This document shows, one piece after another, positions 34,678 to 44,166 of a stretch of 64,000 bases of DNA. Source of the DNA: Rhodoferax sp. AJA081-3 (GTDB lineage Bacteria; Pseudomonadota; Gammaproteobacteria; Burkholderiales; Burkholderiaceae_C); the NCBI RefSeq assembly GCF_017798165.1, contig NZ_CP059068.1:1860001-1924000 (forward strand), read 5' to 3'. Each line of letters starts with the position of its first letter. Position 1 is the first letter of the stretch. The position numbers were made by a program, and so were the translations under genes. The notes below the pieces were generated by a model that saw nothing but the letters and a program-made list of their open reading frames with translations, made no database searches and was not told the DNA's origin.

Positions 34678-36333
34678 ATGGTCACCCAGGAAGACGACTT
34701 CTCAAACTGCTCCGCCCTGGTGGTGGACGGTAATCCAACGTCCCGCTCCATCCTGGTCTCACAGCTGCGGGAGTTTGGTGTCGGCGCCGTGGTGCAGTGC
34801 GCCCGCGCAGTCGATGCGCGCCGCCAGCTGGAGTTTCGCGCCTTTGATTTTGTGCTGTGCGAGCTGCATTTCGCCGACGAGAACAGCTCTGGCCAGGACC
34901 TGCTGGACGACCTGCGGCGCAACCAGTTGCTGCCCTACTCCACCATCTTCATCATGGTCACCGGCGAGGCCACCTACGCCCGCGTGGCCGAGGCGGCCGA
35001 GTCCGCGCTGGACGGTTACCTGCTCAAGCCGCACCGGGCCATAGACCTGGGCGAACGCCTGGTGCAGGCCCGCGTGCGCAAGGTCTCGCTGCAGGACATC
35101 TTTACCGCGATCGAAAACGAAGCATTCGAAGAAGCGGCCGCGCTGTGCATGGAGCGCTTTGAAAGCAAGGGCAAGTTCTGGCTCTACGCGGCACGTGTCG
35201 GCGCCGAGCTGCTGCTGCGCGTGGGGCGACCAAACGACGCGCAAAAGGTCTACCGCGCCGTGGTCGAGGCCAAGACCCTGCCCTGGGCGCGCCTGGGCGT
35301 GGCCCGGGCCCAGCTGGACGCCGGCCAGATCAGCCAGGCCACCAGCACGCTGGAGAACCTGATCAGCGCCGAGCCCAGCTTTGTCGATGCCTACGACGTG
35401 ATGGGCCGTGCCCAGTTTGAGTTGGGCCGGCTGGACAAGGCGCTGGAAACCTACAAGATGGCCGCCACGCTGACGCCGGCGTCCATCACCCGGCTGCAGA
35501 ACCTGGCCATGATGACCTACTACGCGGGCGACCATGTGGAGGCCGAGAAGCTGCTGGACCGCACAGCGCGCCTGGGCCTGGAATCCAAGATGTTTGACGC
35601 CCAGTGTCTGGTACTGCTGGCCTTCGCCCGGCTGGAGAACGGCGACCGCAAAGGGCTGCAGCGCTGCCTGGACGACTTCAACCGCCTGATGGAAAAGAGC
35701 CCGGACAGCCCGCGCCTCAAGCGCCTGGCAGATATTGTGGTGGTGCTGAGCCTGATACAGCAACACCAGTTTGCGCAGTCTGTCGAGGCAGTGCGTGGCC
35801 TGGCCAAAACCGTGCGCAACAGCGAGTTCGATTTCGAGTCCGCCAGCAACGTGCTGGCCCTGGTCGCCCAGCTGGCCAACAAGGCCATACAGCTCAACGA
35901 GGTGGAATCCATCGTGGAGTCCATTGGTCTGCGTTTTTGCAGCAACCGTTCACAAACCGAGCTGCTGGCCGCCTGCGCCCGGGCCCACCCGCCCTATGCG
36001 GAGCGCATGCAGGTGTGCCAGGCCCAGGTGCTGGCAATCGCCGAAAACGCCATGGCGTTGAGCCTGTCGGGCGATCCGGCGGCGGCGGTCGGCGCGCTGG
36101 TCGAGCATGGCCGGACCACACTCAACGCCCGCCTGATCGACAACGCCCACCAGGTGCTGTTGAAACACGCCGGAAAGATCACCGACGCGGGTGGGCTGTC
36201 GGCCGATCTGCAGGAACTGCGGGCCAAGTTCGGCATACAAAGTGTCAAGGCGGCGATGGGTGAACAACGGCGCCAGTCCGGTGGGCTGGTGCTGCGCACC
36301 GGTGGGCCTAAACCGGCAGAGCCACCGATCTAG
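34678..36333 (+). CDS. TPR-containing response regulator with Asp-to-Glu receiver
   Basis: The 551-residue protein begins with a receiver domain (about 8-135) and continues with tetratricopeptide-like helical repeats to about 500. In the receiver, the phosphoacceptor position reads FVLCELHF, a Glu instead of Asp, and the first acidic pair reads VVDG. Thr and Lys of the domain (MVTGEA; LLKPH) are kept. Glu at this site often mimics phosphorylation, so the protein may be constantly active. TPR repeats suggest a scaffold role. No kinase gene is near. Confidence 0.85.
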   Translation: MVTQEDDFSNCSALVVDGNPTSRSILVSQLREFGVGAVVQCARAVDARRQLEFRAFDFVLCELHFADENSSGQDLLDDLRRNQLLPYSTIFIMVTGEATYARVAEAAESALDGYLLKPHRAIDLGERLVQARVRKVSLQDIFTAIENEAFEEAAALCMERFESKGKFWLYAARVGAELLLRVGRPNDAQKVYRAVVEAKTLPWARLGVARAQLDAGQISQATSTLENLISAEPSFVDAYDVMGRAQFELGRLDKALETYKMAATLTPASITRLQNLAMMTYYAGDHVEAEKLLDRTARLGLESKMFDAQCLVLLAFARLENGDRKGLQRCLDDFNRLMEKSPDSPRLKRLADIVVVLSLIQQHQFAQSVEAVRGLAKTVRNSEFDFESASNVLALVAQLANKAIQLNEVESIVESIGLRFCSNRSQTELLAACARAHPPYAERMQVCQAQVLAIAENAMALSLSGDPAAAVGALVEHGRTTLNARLIDNAHQVLLKHAGKITDAGGLSADLQELRAKFGIQSVKAAMGEQRRQSGGLVLRTGGPKPAEPPI

Positions 36334-37022
36334 ATCGCCACGAGTTTGCGCACGCCGTTGGCTTCCATGTCTTTGCCCAAGCCGCTAGCCACCACGGCTC
36401 CACGTTCCATCACCACATAGTGGTCGGCCAGTTCCTGCGCAAAGTCGTAGTACTGCTCCACCAACAATATCGCCATGTCGCCGCGGTCAGCCAGCATGCG
36501 GATCACGCGGCCAATGTCCTTGATGATGCTGGGCTGTATGCCCTCGGTAGGCTCGTCCAGAATCAGCACCTTGGGCTTGGCGGCCAGCGCACGGGCGATG
36601 GCGAGTTGTTGTTGTTGCCCGCCCGACAAATCACCGCCGCGGCGTCCCAGCATCTGTTTCAGCACGGGGAACAGTTCATACAGCTCCGGCGGTATCGGTG
36701 TGCTGGCGCTTTTGTAGGCCAGGCCCATCTGCAAATTTTCTTCCACCGTCAGGCGGCCAAATATCTCGCGGCCTTGGGGAACAAAACCAATGCCGGCACG
36801 TGCCCGCTCATAAGGCGTGGCCTTGTGGATGGCTTTACCGCCCAGCTCGATAGAACCGGTCTTGATCGGCACCAGACCCATCAGCGACTTGAGTAGCGTG
36901 GTCTTGCCTACGCCGTTGCGGCCCAGGATGACCGTGACCTTGCCGAGCTGGGCTTCGATGCTGACGTCGCGCAGGATATGCGAGCCGCCGTAGTACTGGT
37001 TGATGTTTTTTGCGTTCAACAT
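36330..37022 (-). CDS. urtE: Urea ABC transporter ATPase UrtE
   Basis: The 230-residue LivF-like ATPase has Walker A GRNGVGKTTLLKS, signature LSGGQQQQLAIARAL and Walker B VLILDEPTEGIQPS. It is the last gene of urtABCDE and begins 2 bp after urtD. It overlaps the convergent TPR regulator by 4 bp. Order and similarity identify the urea rather than amino acid system. Confidence 0.92.
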   Translation of the reverse strand: MLNAKNINQYYGGSHILRDVSIEAQLGKVTVILGRNGVGKTTLLKSLMGLVPIKTGSIELGGKAIHKATPYERARAGIGFVPQGREIFGRLTVEENLQMGLAYKSASTPIPPELYELFPVLKQMLGRRGGDLSGGQQQQLAIARALAAKPKVLILDEPTEGIQPSIIKDIGRVIRMLADRGDMAILLVEQYYDFAQELADHYVVMERGAVVASGLGKDMEANGVRKLVAI

Positions 37023-37024
37023 AG

Positions 37025-37906
37025 TCAGCGCCCCAAATAGACTTCAATCACGCGCTCATCCGCCTGCACCTGGTCCAGTGTGCCCTGGGCCAGCACTGAG
37101 CCATCACACAGCACGGTCACGATGTCGCTGATAGTGCGGATAAAACTCATATCGTGCTCCACCACCATCAGTGAGTGTTTGCCCTTGAGTGTCAAAAACA
37201 ACTCGGCGGTGCGTTCGGTTTCTTCATCCGTCATGCCGGCCACCGGTTCGTCCAGCAACAGCAGCTTGGGCTCCTGCATCAGCAGCATGCCGATCTCCAG
37301 CCACTGCTTCTGGCCGTGGCTCAGGTTGCCGGCCTGGCGCCCTACGCTATCCGCCAGGTGGATGGTGTGCAGCACTTCGGCCAGCCGGTCGCCCTGGGCC
37401 GAGTCCAGGCGGAAGAACATCGACGACTTGACGCCTTTGTTGGTGTGCAGCGCCAGCTCCAGGTTCTCGAACACGGTGAGTTGTTCAAACACCGTGGGCT
37501 TCTGGAACTTGCGACCAATGCCCAGTTGCGCAATCTCGGGCTCGGTGTAGCGCAGCAGGTCTATCGTGCTGCCAAAGAACACCGTACCGCTGTTGGGTCG
37601 CGTCTTGCCAGTGATGATGTCCATCATCGTGGTCTTGCCAGCCCCATTGGGGCCGATGATGCAACGCAGTTCACCCGGCGCAATGTCCAGCGACAGGCCG
37701 TTGATGGCCTTGAAGCCATCAAAGCTGACGTGTACATCTTCCAGGTACAGGATGCGGCCATGGGTGATGTCGACCTCGCGGTCCTTCACCACGCGCCCAA
37801 TGCCTGCCGAGCGGCCACCGGATTCGGTTTGCCCGGCGCGCGCCGCCAACGCAGCGGCACGGGCCTCTGCGCGCTTGGCGCCTTGTTCCAACAGTTCGGG
37901 CGTCAT
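37025..37906 (-). CDS. urtD: Urea ABC transporter ATPase UrtD
   Basis: The 293-residue LivG-like ATPase has Walker A GPNGAGKTTMMD, signature LSHGQKQWLEIGMLL and Walker B LLLLDEPVAGMT. An N-terminal extension of about 45 residues rich in Ala and Glu precedes the domain. UrtD and UrtE form the ATPase pair. The gene overlaps urtC by 4 bp. Confidence 0.92.
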   Translation of the reverse strand: MTPELLEQGAKRAEARAAALAARAGQTESGGRSAGIGRVVKDREVDITHGRILYLEDVHVSFDGFKAINGLSLDIAPGELRCIIGPNGAGKTTMMDIITGKTRPNSGTVFFGSTIDLLRYTEPEIAQLGIGRKFQKPTVFEQLTVFENLELALHTNKGVKSSMFFRLDSAQGDRLAEVLHTIHLADSVGRQAGNLSHGQKQWLEIGMLLMQEPKLLLLDEPVAGMTDEETERTAELFLTLKGKHSLMVVEHDMSFIRTISDIVTVLCDGSVLAQGTLDQVQADERVIEVYLGR

Positions 37907-39036
37907 TTGACTACCCCCTTCATTCCCTTGAGCTTTTTCACCAGGCCCACGACCCCGTCTGGCAAATACAGCGTGACGCCAATGAACAGCGCACCCAGAA
38001 AGTACAGCCAGAACTCGGGGTAGGTCACGGTCAACCAGCTCTTGGCACCGTTGACGATAAAGGCACCGACGATAGGCCCGATCAGCGTGGCGCGCCCACC
38101 CACCGCCGCCCAGATCGCGATCTCAATCGAATTGGCCGGGCTCATCTCGCTGGGGTTGATGATGCCGACCTGCGGCACATACAAGGCTCCCGCCACACCA
38201 CACATCATGGCCGAGATGGTCCAGATGGTGAGCTTGTAGCCAATGGGGTTGTAGCCCGAGAACATGACCCGTGTTTCAGCATCACGCACGGCCTGCAACA
38301 CACGGCCAAACTTGGCATTGACCAGCCAGCGCCCCAGCAGGAAAAAGGACAGCAACGTGAGCGACGTCAACACAAACAGCACCATGCGCATGTTTGGCGT
38401 GGCGATGGGGATGTCCAGGATGCGCTTGAAATCAGTGAACCCGTTGTTGCCACCAAAACCGGTCTCGTTGCGAAAGAACAGCAGCATGGCCGCAAAAGTC
38501 ATGGCCTGGGTAATGATGGAGAAGTACACCCCCTTGATGCGCGAGCGGAAGGCAAAATAACCAAACACAAAGGCCACCAGCCCCGGCACCGCCACCACCA
38601 GGAACAGCGTGGCAGCAAAACTATCGCTAAACGTCCAGTGCCAGGGCAGCTCTTTCCAGTCCAGGAACACCATGAAGTCGGGCAGGTTGCTTTTGTAGTT
38701 GCCATCGGTACCAATCTGGCGCATCAGGTACATGCCCATGGCATAACCGCCCAACGCAAAGAACAGGCCATGGCCCAGGCTCAGGATGCCGGTGTAGCCC
38801 CAGATCAGGTCCATGGCCAGCGCGCAGATGGCATAACACATGATCTTGGCCGCCAGCCCCACGGCAAAGTCACTCAGGTGGAAGACGCTGGTGGCAGGCA
38901 CCACCAGGTTCAGCACCGGCACCAGCGCACACAAGACGATCAGTGCGACCAGCCACGCGCCCCAGCCGGAGCGCGTCAACAACGGCGCTCGGGACGGCAA
39001 AACCAAAGTAGAAGTAGTTGTCGTTGTGGTGCTCAT
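37903..39036 (-). CDS. urtC: Urea ABC transporter permease UrtC
   Basis: From the ATG at 39034-39036 the protein has 377 residues and about ten membrane helices, of the LivM type. The start MSTTTTTTSTLV is followed by the first helix. The phrase DLIWGYTGILSLGHGLFFALGGYAMGMYLMR and the insert around GNYKSNLPDFMVFLDW are typical of UrtC. It overlaps urtB and urtD by ATGA. Confidence 0.94.
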   Translation of the reverse strand: MSTTTTTTSTLVLPSRAPLLTRSGWGAWLVALIVLCALVPVLNLVVPATSVFHLSDFAVGLAAKIMCYAICALAMDLIWGYTGILSLGHGLFFALGGYAMGMYLMRQIGTDGNYKSNLPDFMVFLDWKELPWHWTFSDSFAATLFLVVAVPGLVAFVFGYFAFRSRIKGVYFSIITQAMTFAAMLLFFRNETGFGGNNGFTDFKRILDIPIATPNMRMVLFVLTSLTLLSFFLLGRWLVNAKFGRVLQAVRDAETRVMFSGYNPIGYKLTIWTISAMMCGVAGALYVPQVGIINPSEMSPANSIEIAIWAAVGGRATLIGPIVGAFIVNGAKSWLTVTYPEFWLYFLGALFIGVTLYLPDGVVGLVKKLKGMKGVVK

Positions 39037-40613
39037 GCTTCTGCACTCCGGCCCTTCATGGCGAAGATGCCTTGTGGACGTTTCTGGATAAAGATGATGA
39101 TGAAGACCAGCACGGCAATCTTGGCCAGCACCGCACCGGTCCAGCCTTCCAGAAATTTGTTCAGGATGCCCAGGCCCAGCGCCGCATACACAGTGCCCGC
39201 CAGTTGGCCCACACCGCCCAGCACCACCACCATGAAGGAATCCACGATGTAGCCCTGGCCCAGGTCCGGCCCCACATTGCCAACCTGGCTCAGCGCACAA
39301 CCCGCCAGACCGGCGATGCCAGAACCCAGTGCAAAGGCATAGGTGTCGATGCGGGCGGTGTTGACGCCCATGCAGCTGGCAATGGGGCGGTTTTGCGTGA
39401 CGCCGCGCACAAACAGGCCCAACCGTGTTTTCTCGATCAAAAACCACACACCGGCCAGCACCGCAATCGCAAAGCCCACGATGACCAGCCGGTTGTAGGG
39501 AAGGGAGAGGTTGCCCATCAACTGCACACCGCCACTCATCCAGCTCGGGTTTTCCACACCCACGTTTTGCGCGCCAAAGATCGTGCGCACCAGCTGCATC
39601 AGCATCAGGCTGATGCCCCAGGTGGCCAGCAGCGTCTCCAACGGGCGGCCGTACAGGAAGCGGATCACGCTGCGCTCCAGCGCCGCGCCCACCAGTGCCG
39701 ACGCCAGAAAGGCCACCGGCACCGATGCCAGCAGGTACCAGTCAAAGGCGCCGGGCAAATACTTCTGGAACAGGCCTTGCACCACGTAGGTGGCGTAGGC
39801 GCCAATCATCATCAGCTCGCCGTGGGCCATGTTGATGACACCCATCAGCCCGTAGGTAATGGCCAGGCCCAGCGCGACCAGCAGCAAGATGGACCCGAGA
39901 CTGATGCCGCTGAAAATGGCGCCCAGGCGGTCGCCCCACGCCAGGCGTGACTCCACCTTCCCCAGGCTCATCTGCAGAGCGCCTTTAACGCCTGCGTCGG
40001 TCTCCACCTGCAGGCGTTCAATCAATAGGGTTTTGATTGCGGCCTGCGAACTGTCGGCCAGCAGCTTGGCCGCCTCCAGGCGTTTGGCCGTATCCGCGCT
40101 GCTCAGCAACGCAGCGGCGCGTAACAGGCCCAGGCGTTCTTTCAGCTCCGGCACCGTCTCTTGTGCGAATGCCTTGTCCAGCATGGGCAGCTTGCTTTCG
40201 TCCACCTCGCCCTGCAGGGTCTTGATGGCGGCGGTGCGCACCGCCACATCGGGCGACAGCAGCTTGAGTGTCGCCAGTGCGCTGTCAATTTCGCCGCGCA
40301 TGCGGTTGTTGTTCATCACATCTTCGGCAGTGTCCGGCAGTGCCGACTCTGTCCCAGTTACAGGGTCTACCGCCTTGTCGTCCTTGACGACGACTGGCTT
40401 GCCCGCCACCACCTTGACCGCGTCGTCGGATAGGGCCTGGATAAATTGCACGGTCTTCTCATCGGCACCGGCTACCGCTGCGCGCAAGGCTTCGACACGG
40501 GTGTCGCTTTCTCCGACGGCAATGGCTTTTGCGGTCTCGGCCGTTAGGGAATATGCATGGCCAGCTATAAAAATAGCAGCAGCTGCAAGCAATCTGGATA
40601 GTCGATATGGCAT
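39033..40613 (-). CDS. urtB: Urea ABC transporter permease UrtB
   Basis: The ATG at 40611-40613 gives 526 residues with a signal peptide (MPYRLSRLLAAAAIFIAGHAYS). An N-terminal soluble region of about 200 helical residues, characteristic of UrtB, is followed by a LivH-type permease (from about residue 225; GLMGVINMAHGELMMIGAYATYV). A start 27 bp upstream (40640) has GAGGGAG too close to the ATG. It lies after a stem-loop that separates it from urtA. Confidence 0.92.
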   Translation of the reverse strand: MPYRLSRLLAAAAIFIAGHAYSLTAETAKAIAVGESDTRVEALRAAVAGADEKTVQFIQALSDDAVKVVAGKPVVVKDDKAVDPVTGTESALPDTAEDVMNNNRMRGEIDSALATLKLLSPDVAVRTAAIKTLQGEVDESKLPMLDKAFAQETVPELKERLGLLRAAALLSSADTAKRLEAAKLLADSSQAAIKTLLIERLQVETDAGVKGALQMSLGKVESRLAWGDRLGAIFSGISLGSILLLVALGLAITYGLMGVINMAHGELMMIGAYATYVVQGLFQKYLPGAFDWYLLASVPVAFLASALVGAALERSVIRFLYGRPLETLLATWGISLMLMQLVRTIFGAQNVGVENPSWMSGGVQLMGNLSLPYNRLVIVGFAIAVLAGVWFLIEKTRLGLFVRGVTQNRPIASCMGVNTARIDTYAFALGSGIAGLAGCALSQVGNVGPDLGQGYIVDSFMVVVLGGVGQLAGTVYAALGLGILNKFLEGWTGAVLAKIAVLVFIIIFIQKRPQGIFAMKGRSAEA

Positions 40614-40671
40614 GGCTGAACCTGTTACGTCAAAGGCCATCTCCCTCGAAGTGAGGTGATGGCCGTAGCGA

Positions 40672-40696
40672 GCGGTCCGATGTGTGATCGGACCGC
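40672..40696 (-). promoter_or_regulatory. Stem-loop between urtA and urtB
   Basis: GCGGTCCGAT and ATCGGACCGC form a perfect 10-bp stem with a 5-nt loop just after the urtA stop. No T tract follows in the direction of transcription, so it more likely stabilises the urtA message or partly attenuates transcription, raising binding-protein output over the membrane subunits. Confidence 0.7.
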
Positions 40697-40712
40697 GCAG
40701 AAGGCTAGCGCC

Positions 40713-41984
40713 TTACTTTGCTACCGGCTCGTCAGGCTTCTTGTCGTTGCCTTCGATGAACGGAGACCATGGCTTGGCTTTCACAGGGCCGGGTGTCTTC
40801 CACACCACGTTGAACTGGCCATCAGCCTTGATTTCGCCGATGAACACGCTCTTGTGCAAGTGGTGGTTTTTCTCATCCATCTTGCTCACGATGCCGCTGG
40901 GTGCCTTGAAGGTCTGACCAGCCATGGCTGCGATGACCTTGTCGGTATCGGTGGACTTGGCTTTTTCAACAGCCTGTTTCCACATGTTGATACCGATGTA
41001 GGTGGCTTCCATCGGGTCATTGGTCAAAGGCTTGTCGGAGCCAGGCAGCTTCTTGGCCTTGGCGTAGTCAGACCACTTCTTGATGAAGGCCGTGTTGTCT
41101 GGGTTCTTGATGGACTGGAAGTAGTTCCAGGCTGCCAGGTGGCCGACCAGCGGCTTGGTGTCCACGCCGCGCAGCTCTTCTTCACCCACCGAGAATGCGA
41201 CCACGGGCACGTCCTTGGCCTTCAGGCCGGCATTGCCCAGCTCTTTGTAGAAGGGAACATTGGAGTCACCGTTGATGGTGGACACCACGGCCGTCTTGCC
41301 ACCGGCAGCGAATTTCTTCACGTCAGCCACGATGGTCTGGTAATCGGAGTGGCCAAACGGTGTGTATTTTTCGTCGATGTCAGACTCTTTGACACCCTTG
41401 GACTTCAGGTAGGCGCGCAGGATCTTGTTGGTGGTGCGGGGGTACACATAGTCGGTACCCAGCAGCACCCAGCGCTTGGCGCCGCCGCCTTCTTTACTCA
41501 TCAGGTAATCCACCGCGGGGATGGCTTGCTGGTTAGGGGCCGCACCGGTGTAGAACACGTTCTTGGACAACTCTTCACCTTCGTACTGCACGGGGTAAAA
41601 CAGCAGGCCGTTCATTTCTTCAACGACTGGCAGAACCGACTTGCGCGACACCGATGTCCAGCAACCGAAGATCACGGACACCTTGTCCTGGCCCAGCAAC
41701 TGCTTGGTCTTTTCGGCGAACAGGGGCCAGTTGGAGGCTGGGTCCACGATCACGGGTTCGAGCTTCTTGCCCAACACACCGCCCTTGGCGTTGATTTCGT
41801 CAATCGCCATCAGCACGGTGTCTTTCAACACGGTTTCCGAGATGGCCATGGTGCCCGAAAGGCTGTGCAAAATGCCGACCTTGATGGTGTCAGCGGCAAA
41901 GGCTGGCACTGCGGTCAGTGTGGTGAGGGCAACGGCAGCCGTAAGCGCCTTCAGGGTAAACCGGCGTGAGTTCGTAGATTGCAT
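40713..41984 (-). CDS. urtA: Urea ABC transporter substrate-binding protein UrtA
   Basis: The 423-residue protein has a twin-Arg-like start (MQSTNSRRFTLKALTAAVALTTL) and signal cleavage near AFAA. It matches the UrtA branch of the leucine-binding family: GILHSLSGTMAISETVLKDT, FGCWTSVSRKSVLPV and LFYPVQYEGEE. It binds urea in the periplasm. It is the first gene of urtABCDE; urea from the purine pathway or the outside would feed urease, whose structural genes are not in the window. Confidence 0.96.
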   Translation of the reverse strand: MQSTNSRRFTLKALTAAVALTTLTAVPAFAADTIKVGILHSLSGTMAISETVLKDTVLMAIDEINAKGGVLGKKLEPVIVDPASNWPLFAEKTKQLLGQDKVSVIFGCWTSVSRKSVLPVVEEMNGLLFYPVQYEGEELSKNVFYTGAAPNQQAIPAVDYLMSKEGGGAKRWVLLGTDYVYPRTTNKILRAYLKSKGVKESDIDEKYTPFGHSDYQTIVADVKKFAAGGKTAVVSTINGDSNVPFYKELGNAGLKAKDVPVVAFSVGEEELRGVDTKPLVGHLAAWNYFQSIKNPDNTAFIKKWSDYAKAKKLPGSDKPLTNDPMEATYIGINMWKQAVEKAKSTDTDKVIAAMAGQTFKAPSGIVSKMDEKNHHLHKSVFIGEIKADGQFNVVWKTPGPVKAKPWSPFIEGNDKKPDEPVAK

Positions 41985-42122
41985 GGGTGTGACCTTCCGA
42001 AGTTAAAGAGAAACCAGCTTCGCTGCGCTCGGGCTGTGGCAATAACAGTCCTTGCTCAACGATGGGTTCACTGTAGGGAAGGTCGGGGGAACGCGAAATA
42101 CGCCGAGTGGCGTATGAACATA

Positions 42123-42200
42123 GCCCCCACGCTCCACCGCTTCGCGGGTCGCTGCCCCCCGAGGGGGCTAAATCCGCTTGGGGCGGCCCGGCGCGGATTT
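42123..42200 (-). repeat. 78-bp structured repeat, copy 2
   Basis: The reverse complement matches 21863-21940 at 75 of 78 positions. It begins 20 bp after the phosphodiesterase stop codon, in the direction of that gene. It holds three inverted repeats. It may end or protect the phosphodiesterase transcript upstream of the urtA promoter. Confidence 0.9.
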
Positions 42201-42220
42201 GCTGCCCCCAGGGGGTCGCC

Positions 42221-43453
42221 TTATTTCAAGCCCACGCAGTTCGCGTAGTAGGTCACGGTGGCCGGCCAGTCTGAAAAAATGCCGAGGATGCCGACGTCCT
42301 TGGCCAACACATCCAATGCCTGCAGGATGTCGCCTTCTCGGTGTATGGCCTGGTTGACCGTCTGGTAGTACCAGCCGCCCTTGCCGGTGGCCATGACACC
42401 GGATCGCTCCAGGCTCCAGGTGATGATGCCCAGGCCCGCTTGTTTGGCGTTCTTCGCATAGGTCGATGCCACCAGCTTGCCGTCCTTGGTATCCAGCAAG
42501 GCAAAGATCGGTGGCGCCACGATTTGGATGCCGTCCTTCTTGTAGCTGATCAGCTTCTCCAGGTCGGGCAAGTCCGCGGCCTTTTCCGCGCTGTCCAGAA
42601 AGACGGCCTGCTTGCCAAAGGCAGGTTCGGCCTTGATCCAGTACAACACATCGTTCTTGTTGAAGGACTGCGCAAAAACCTGGCTCGGTGGCACGTTGGC
42701 AGCCTTGTATTCGTCCAGCATTTTTTGCGCGTAGGCCTCTTGGCTGAAACCGTCAAACGGCATCGCCACGCTGGCGGACTTGAGCTCAGGTGTCATCTTC
42801 ACGCCCATTTTCTTGAACAGGGCGATGCTCTCCTGGTGCGTCATCAACGTACCGCTGGTCGGGCCGCTGTACAAATCGGTGCGCCAGTTGGCCGTACCAC
42901 CCATGAACTCCTGCACGGTTTTGGCCATGGGGTTGAAGGCGTCCATCTTGCCGCGCAGGGTCTTGAACTCGGCCAGTGTGATGTCGCTGGTGCGGCACTC
43001 GGCGCTGGCTGGTATCTTCTTCTCGGCGTCATAGGGTGTGAACGCCTTGGTGCATTTGGCGGCCAGCGGTGTGGCCAGGATATTGGTCGTGGTGTGCAGG
43101 TCGTTCTGGGCGTGGCGGCAGACCAGCTCCTTGTCCTTGGTAAAGGTGACGTCGCATTCCACAATGCCGGCACCCATGCGCACAGCAGCTTCATACGATT
43201 CCTTGGTGTGCTCGGGGAACTGCATGGCTGCTCCACGGTGGCCTATGGAAAAGTTGGTCTTCTCAAACGGTCCATTGGCACAACTCTGCAGCTTGGCCTT
43301 GAGCGGGCTCTCGGCCATGTCCGACACCAGGAAGTAAGGGCGTGGCCCGAGCTGGATATTGGTGATAGCGGCGGGGCTTTGGGCCAGTGCCGAGAACGTG
43401 CAGCCCAGAAGCGCCAGGGCAAACGGGAGACGGGTGGAGCGCAGCAGATGCAT
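42221..43453 (-). CDS. Glycerophosphodiester phosphodiesterase family protein, exported
   Basis: From the ATG at 43451-43453 the protein has 410 residues and a signal peptide ([25 protein letters not shown]). GAGGA lies 7 nt upstream, which decides this start over 43459. GDPD motifs are visible: [31 protein letters not shown] and a His in [10 protein letters not shown]. The family releases glycerol phosphate from lipid-derived diesters in the periplasm. An insertion (about residues 150-280) makes it longer than the basic GDPD. Confidence 0.9.
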   Translation of the reverse strand: MHLLRSTRLPFALALLGCTFSALAQSPAAITNIQLGPRPYFLVSDMAESPLKAKLQSCANGPFEKTNFSIGHRGAAMQFPEHTKESYEAAVRMGAGIVECDVTFTKDKELVCRHAQNDLHTTTNILATPLAAKCTKAFTPYDAEKKIPASAECRTSDITLAEFKTLRGKMDAFNPMAKTVQEFMGGTANWRTDLYSGPTSGTLMTHQESIALFKKMGVKMTPELKSASVAMPFDGFSQEAYAQKMLDEYKAANVPPSQVFAQSFNKNDVLYWIKAEPAFGKQAVFLDSAEKAADLPDLEKLISYKKDGIQIVAPPIFALLDTKDGKLVASTYAKNAKQAGLGIITWSLERSGVMATGKGGWYYQTVNQAIHREGDILQALDVLAKDVGILGIFSDWPATVTYYANCVGLK

Positions 43454-43713
43454 GGTCATTTCCTCAAGTTCCCCAACATTGGGCAAACGCCCATAGTAAT
43501 TAACTAGCGTGACCAATCAGTGACGCGGCAAATTCAATTGGAAAACCCTGTGTTTACAAAAGCTTGCATTTCATGCACGGGCCGCACACACAAGCTGGCC
43601 TTTTTTGGTTTAACCTCGCCGCTCCATGTGACGTCACGAACCTGCGTGCGCATTTGCGAACCACACGCACTCTCACCTGACCACATGGTGGTTTTCCAAA
43701 GGAGAGAAAGAAC

Positions 43714-44154
43714 ATGAACCCCGTCCCTACACCCGCCACACCCCCCTTGGCCACGGCCAACTGCACCGCATCGGAAGCCGAGATTGCGCAGCTGGTGGGC
43801 CAGGTGTATGCGATTGCACCCCCCACCGTGCGCACACGCTTGCTGGAGCATCTGCTCAAGCCCCTGGGTGTGCTCTCTCTGGTGGCCATTGCCAATGGCA
43901 TCTTTGCCACGATACGGTTTCGCAGCGGCTCGTCCGACCTCCACGTGCGGGTGGAGGATGCGCAAAACGTGCAGCCTGGTGACGTCATCACACTGGTCAG
44001 CCACGTGCAGCAGGTCAGCATCCACGCCGTCGACGGCCTGGCCGACATGCTGGCCACGTCGCCGGTGATGACCGGCTCGGCAGCCGCTGCCTTATTGATG
44101 ACGCTGCTGATGCAGCGCGCCCGCAACCGCCGCGCAGAGGATCGCGAGGTCTGA
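43714..44154 (+). CDS. Conserved small protein of unknown function
   Basis: The 146-residue protein has no signal peptide. The middle holds a hydrophobic segment (LGVLSLVAIANGIFATI, near 51-67) and the end has a second one (PVMTGSAAAALLMTLLMQRARNRR) followed by basic residues, so two membrane segments are possible. AAAGGAGAGAAAGAAC before the ATG is a strong ribosome site. I do not recognise the family. Confidence 0.75.
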   Translation: MNPVPTPATPPLATANCTASEAEIAQLVGQVYAIAPPTVRTRLLEHLLKPLGVLSLVAIANGIFATIRFRSGSSDLHVRVEDAQNVQPGDVITLVSHVQQVSIHAVDGLADMLATSPVMTGSAAAALLMTLLMQRARNRRAEDREV

Positions 44155-44166
44155 TTTTTCTTCGGC

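Noticed and set aside
40563..40580. GCTATAAAAATAGC in the urtB signal-peptide region as an element copy
   Set aside because: The small stem is present but nothing like CGGGGGCTA follows at 16 nt.
40656..41969. Plus-strand frame antisense to urtA (437 codons)
   Set aside because: Shadow of urtA; no signal peptide or domain, and urtA is strongly supported.
42027..42055. Sigma-54 promoter (TGGCA...TTGC) upstream of urtA
   Set aside because: Spacing between GG and GC is wrong for a -24/-12 promoter and it points away from urtA.
42341..43507. Plus-strand frame antisense to the phosphodiesterase gene
   Set aside because: Shadow with biased composition; GDPD motifs are on the other strand.
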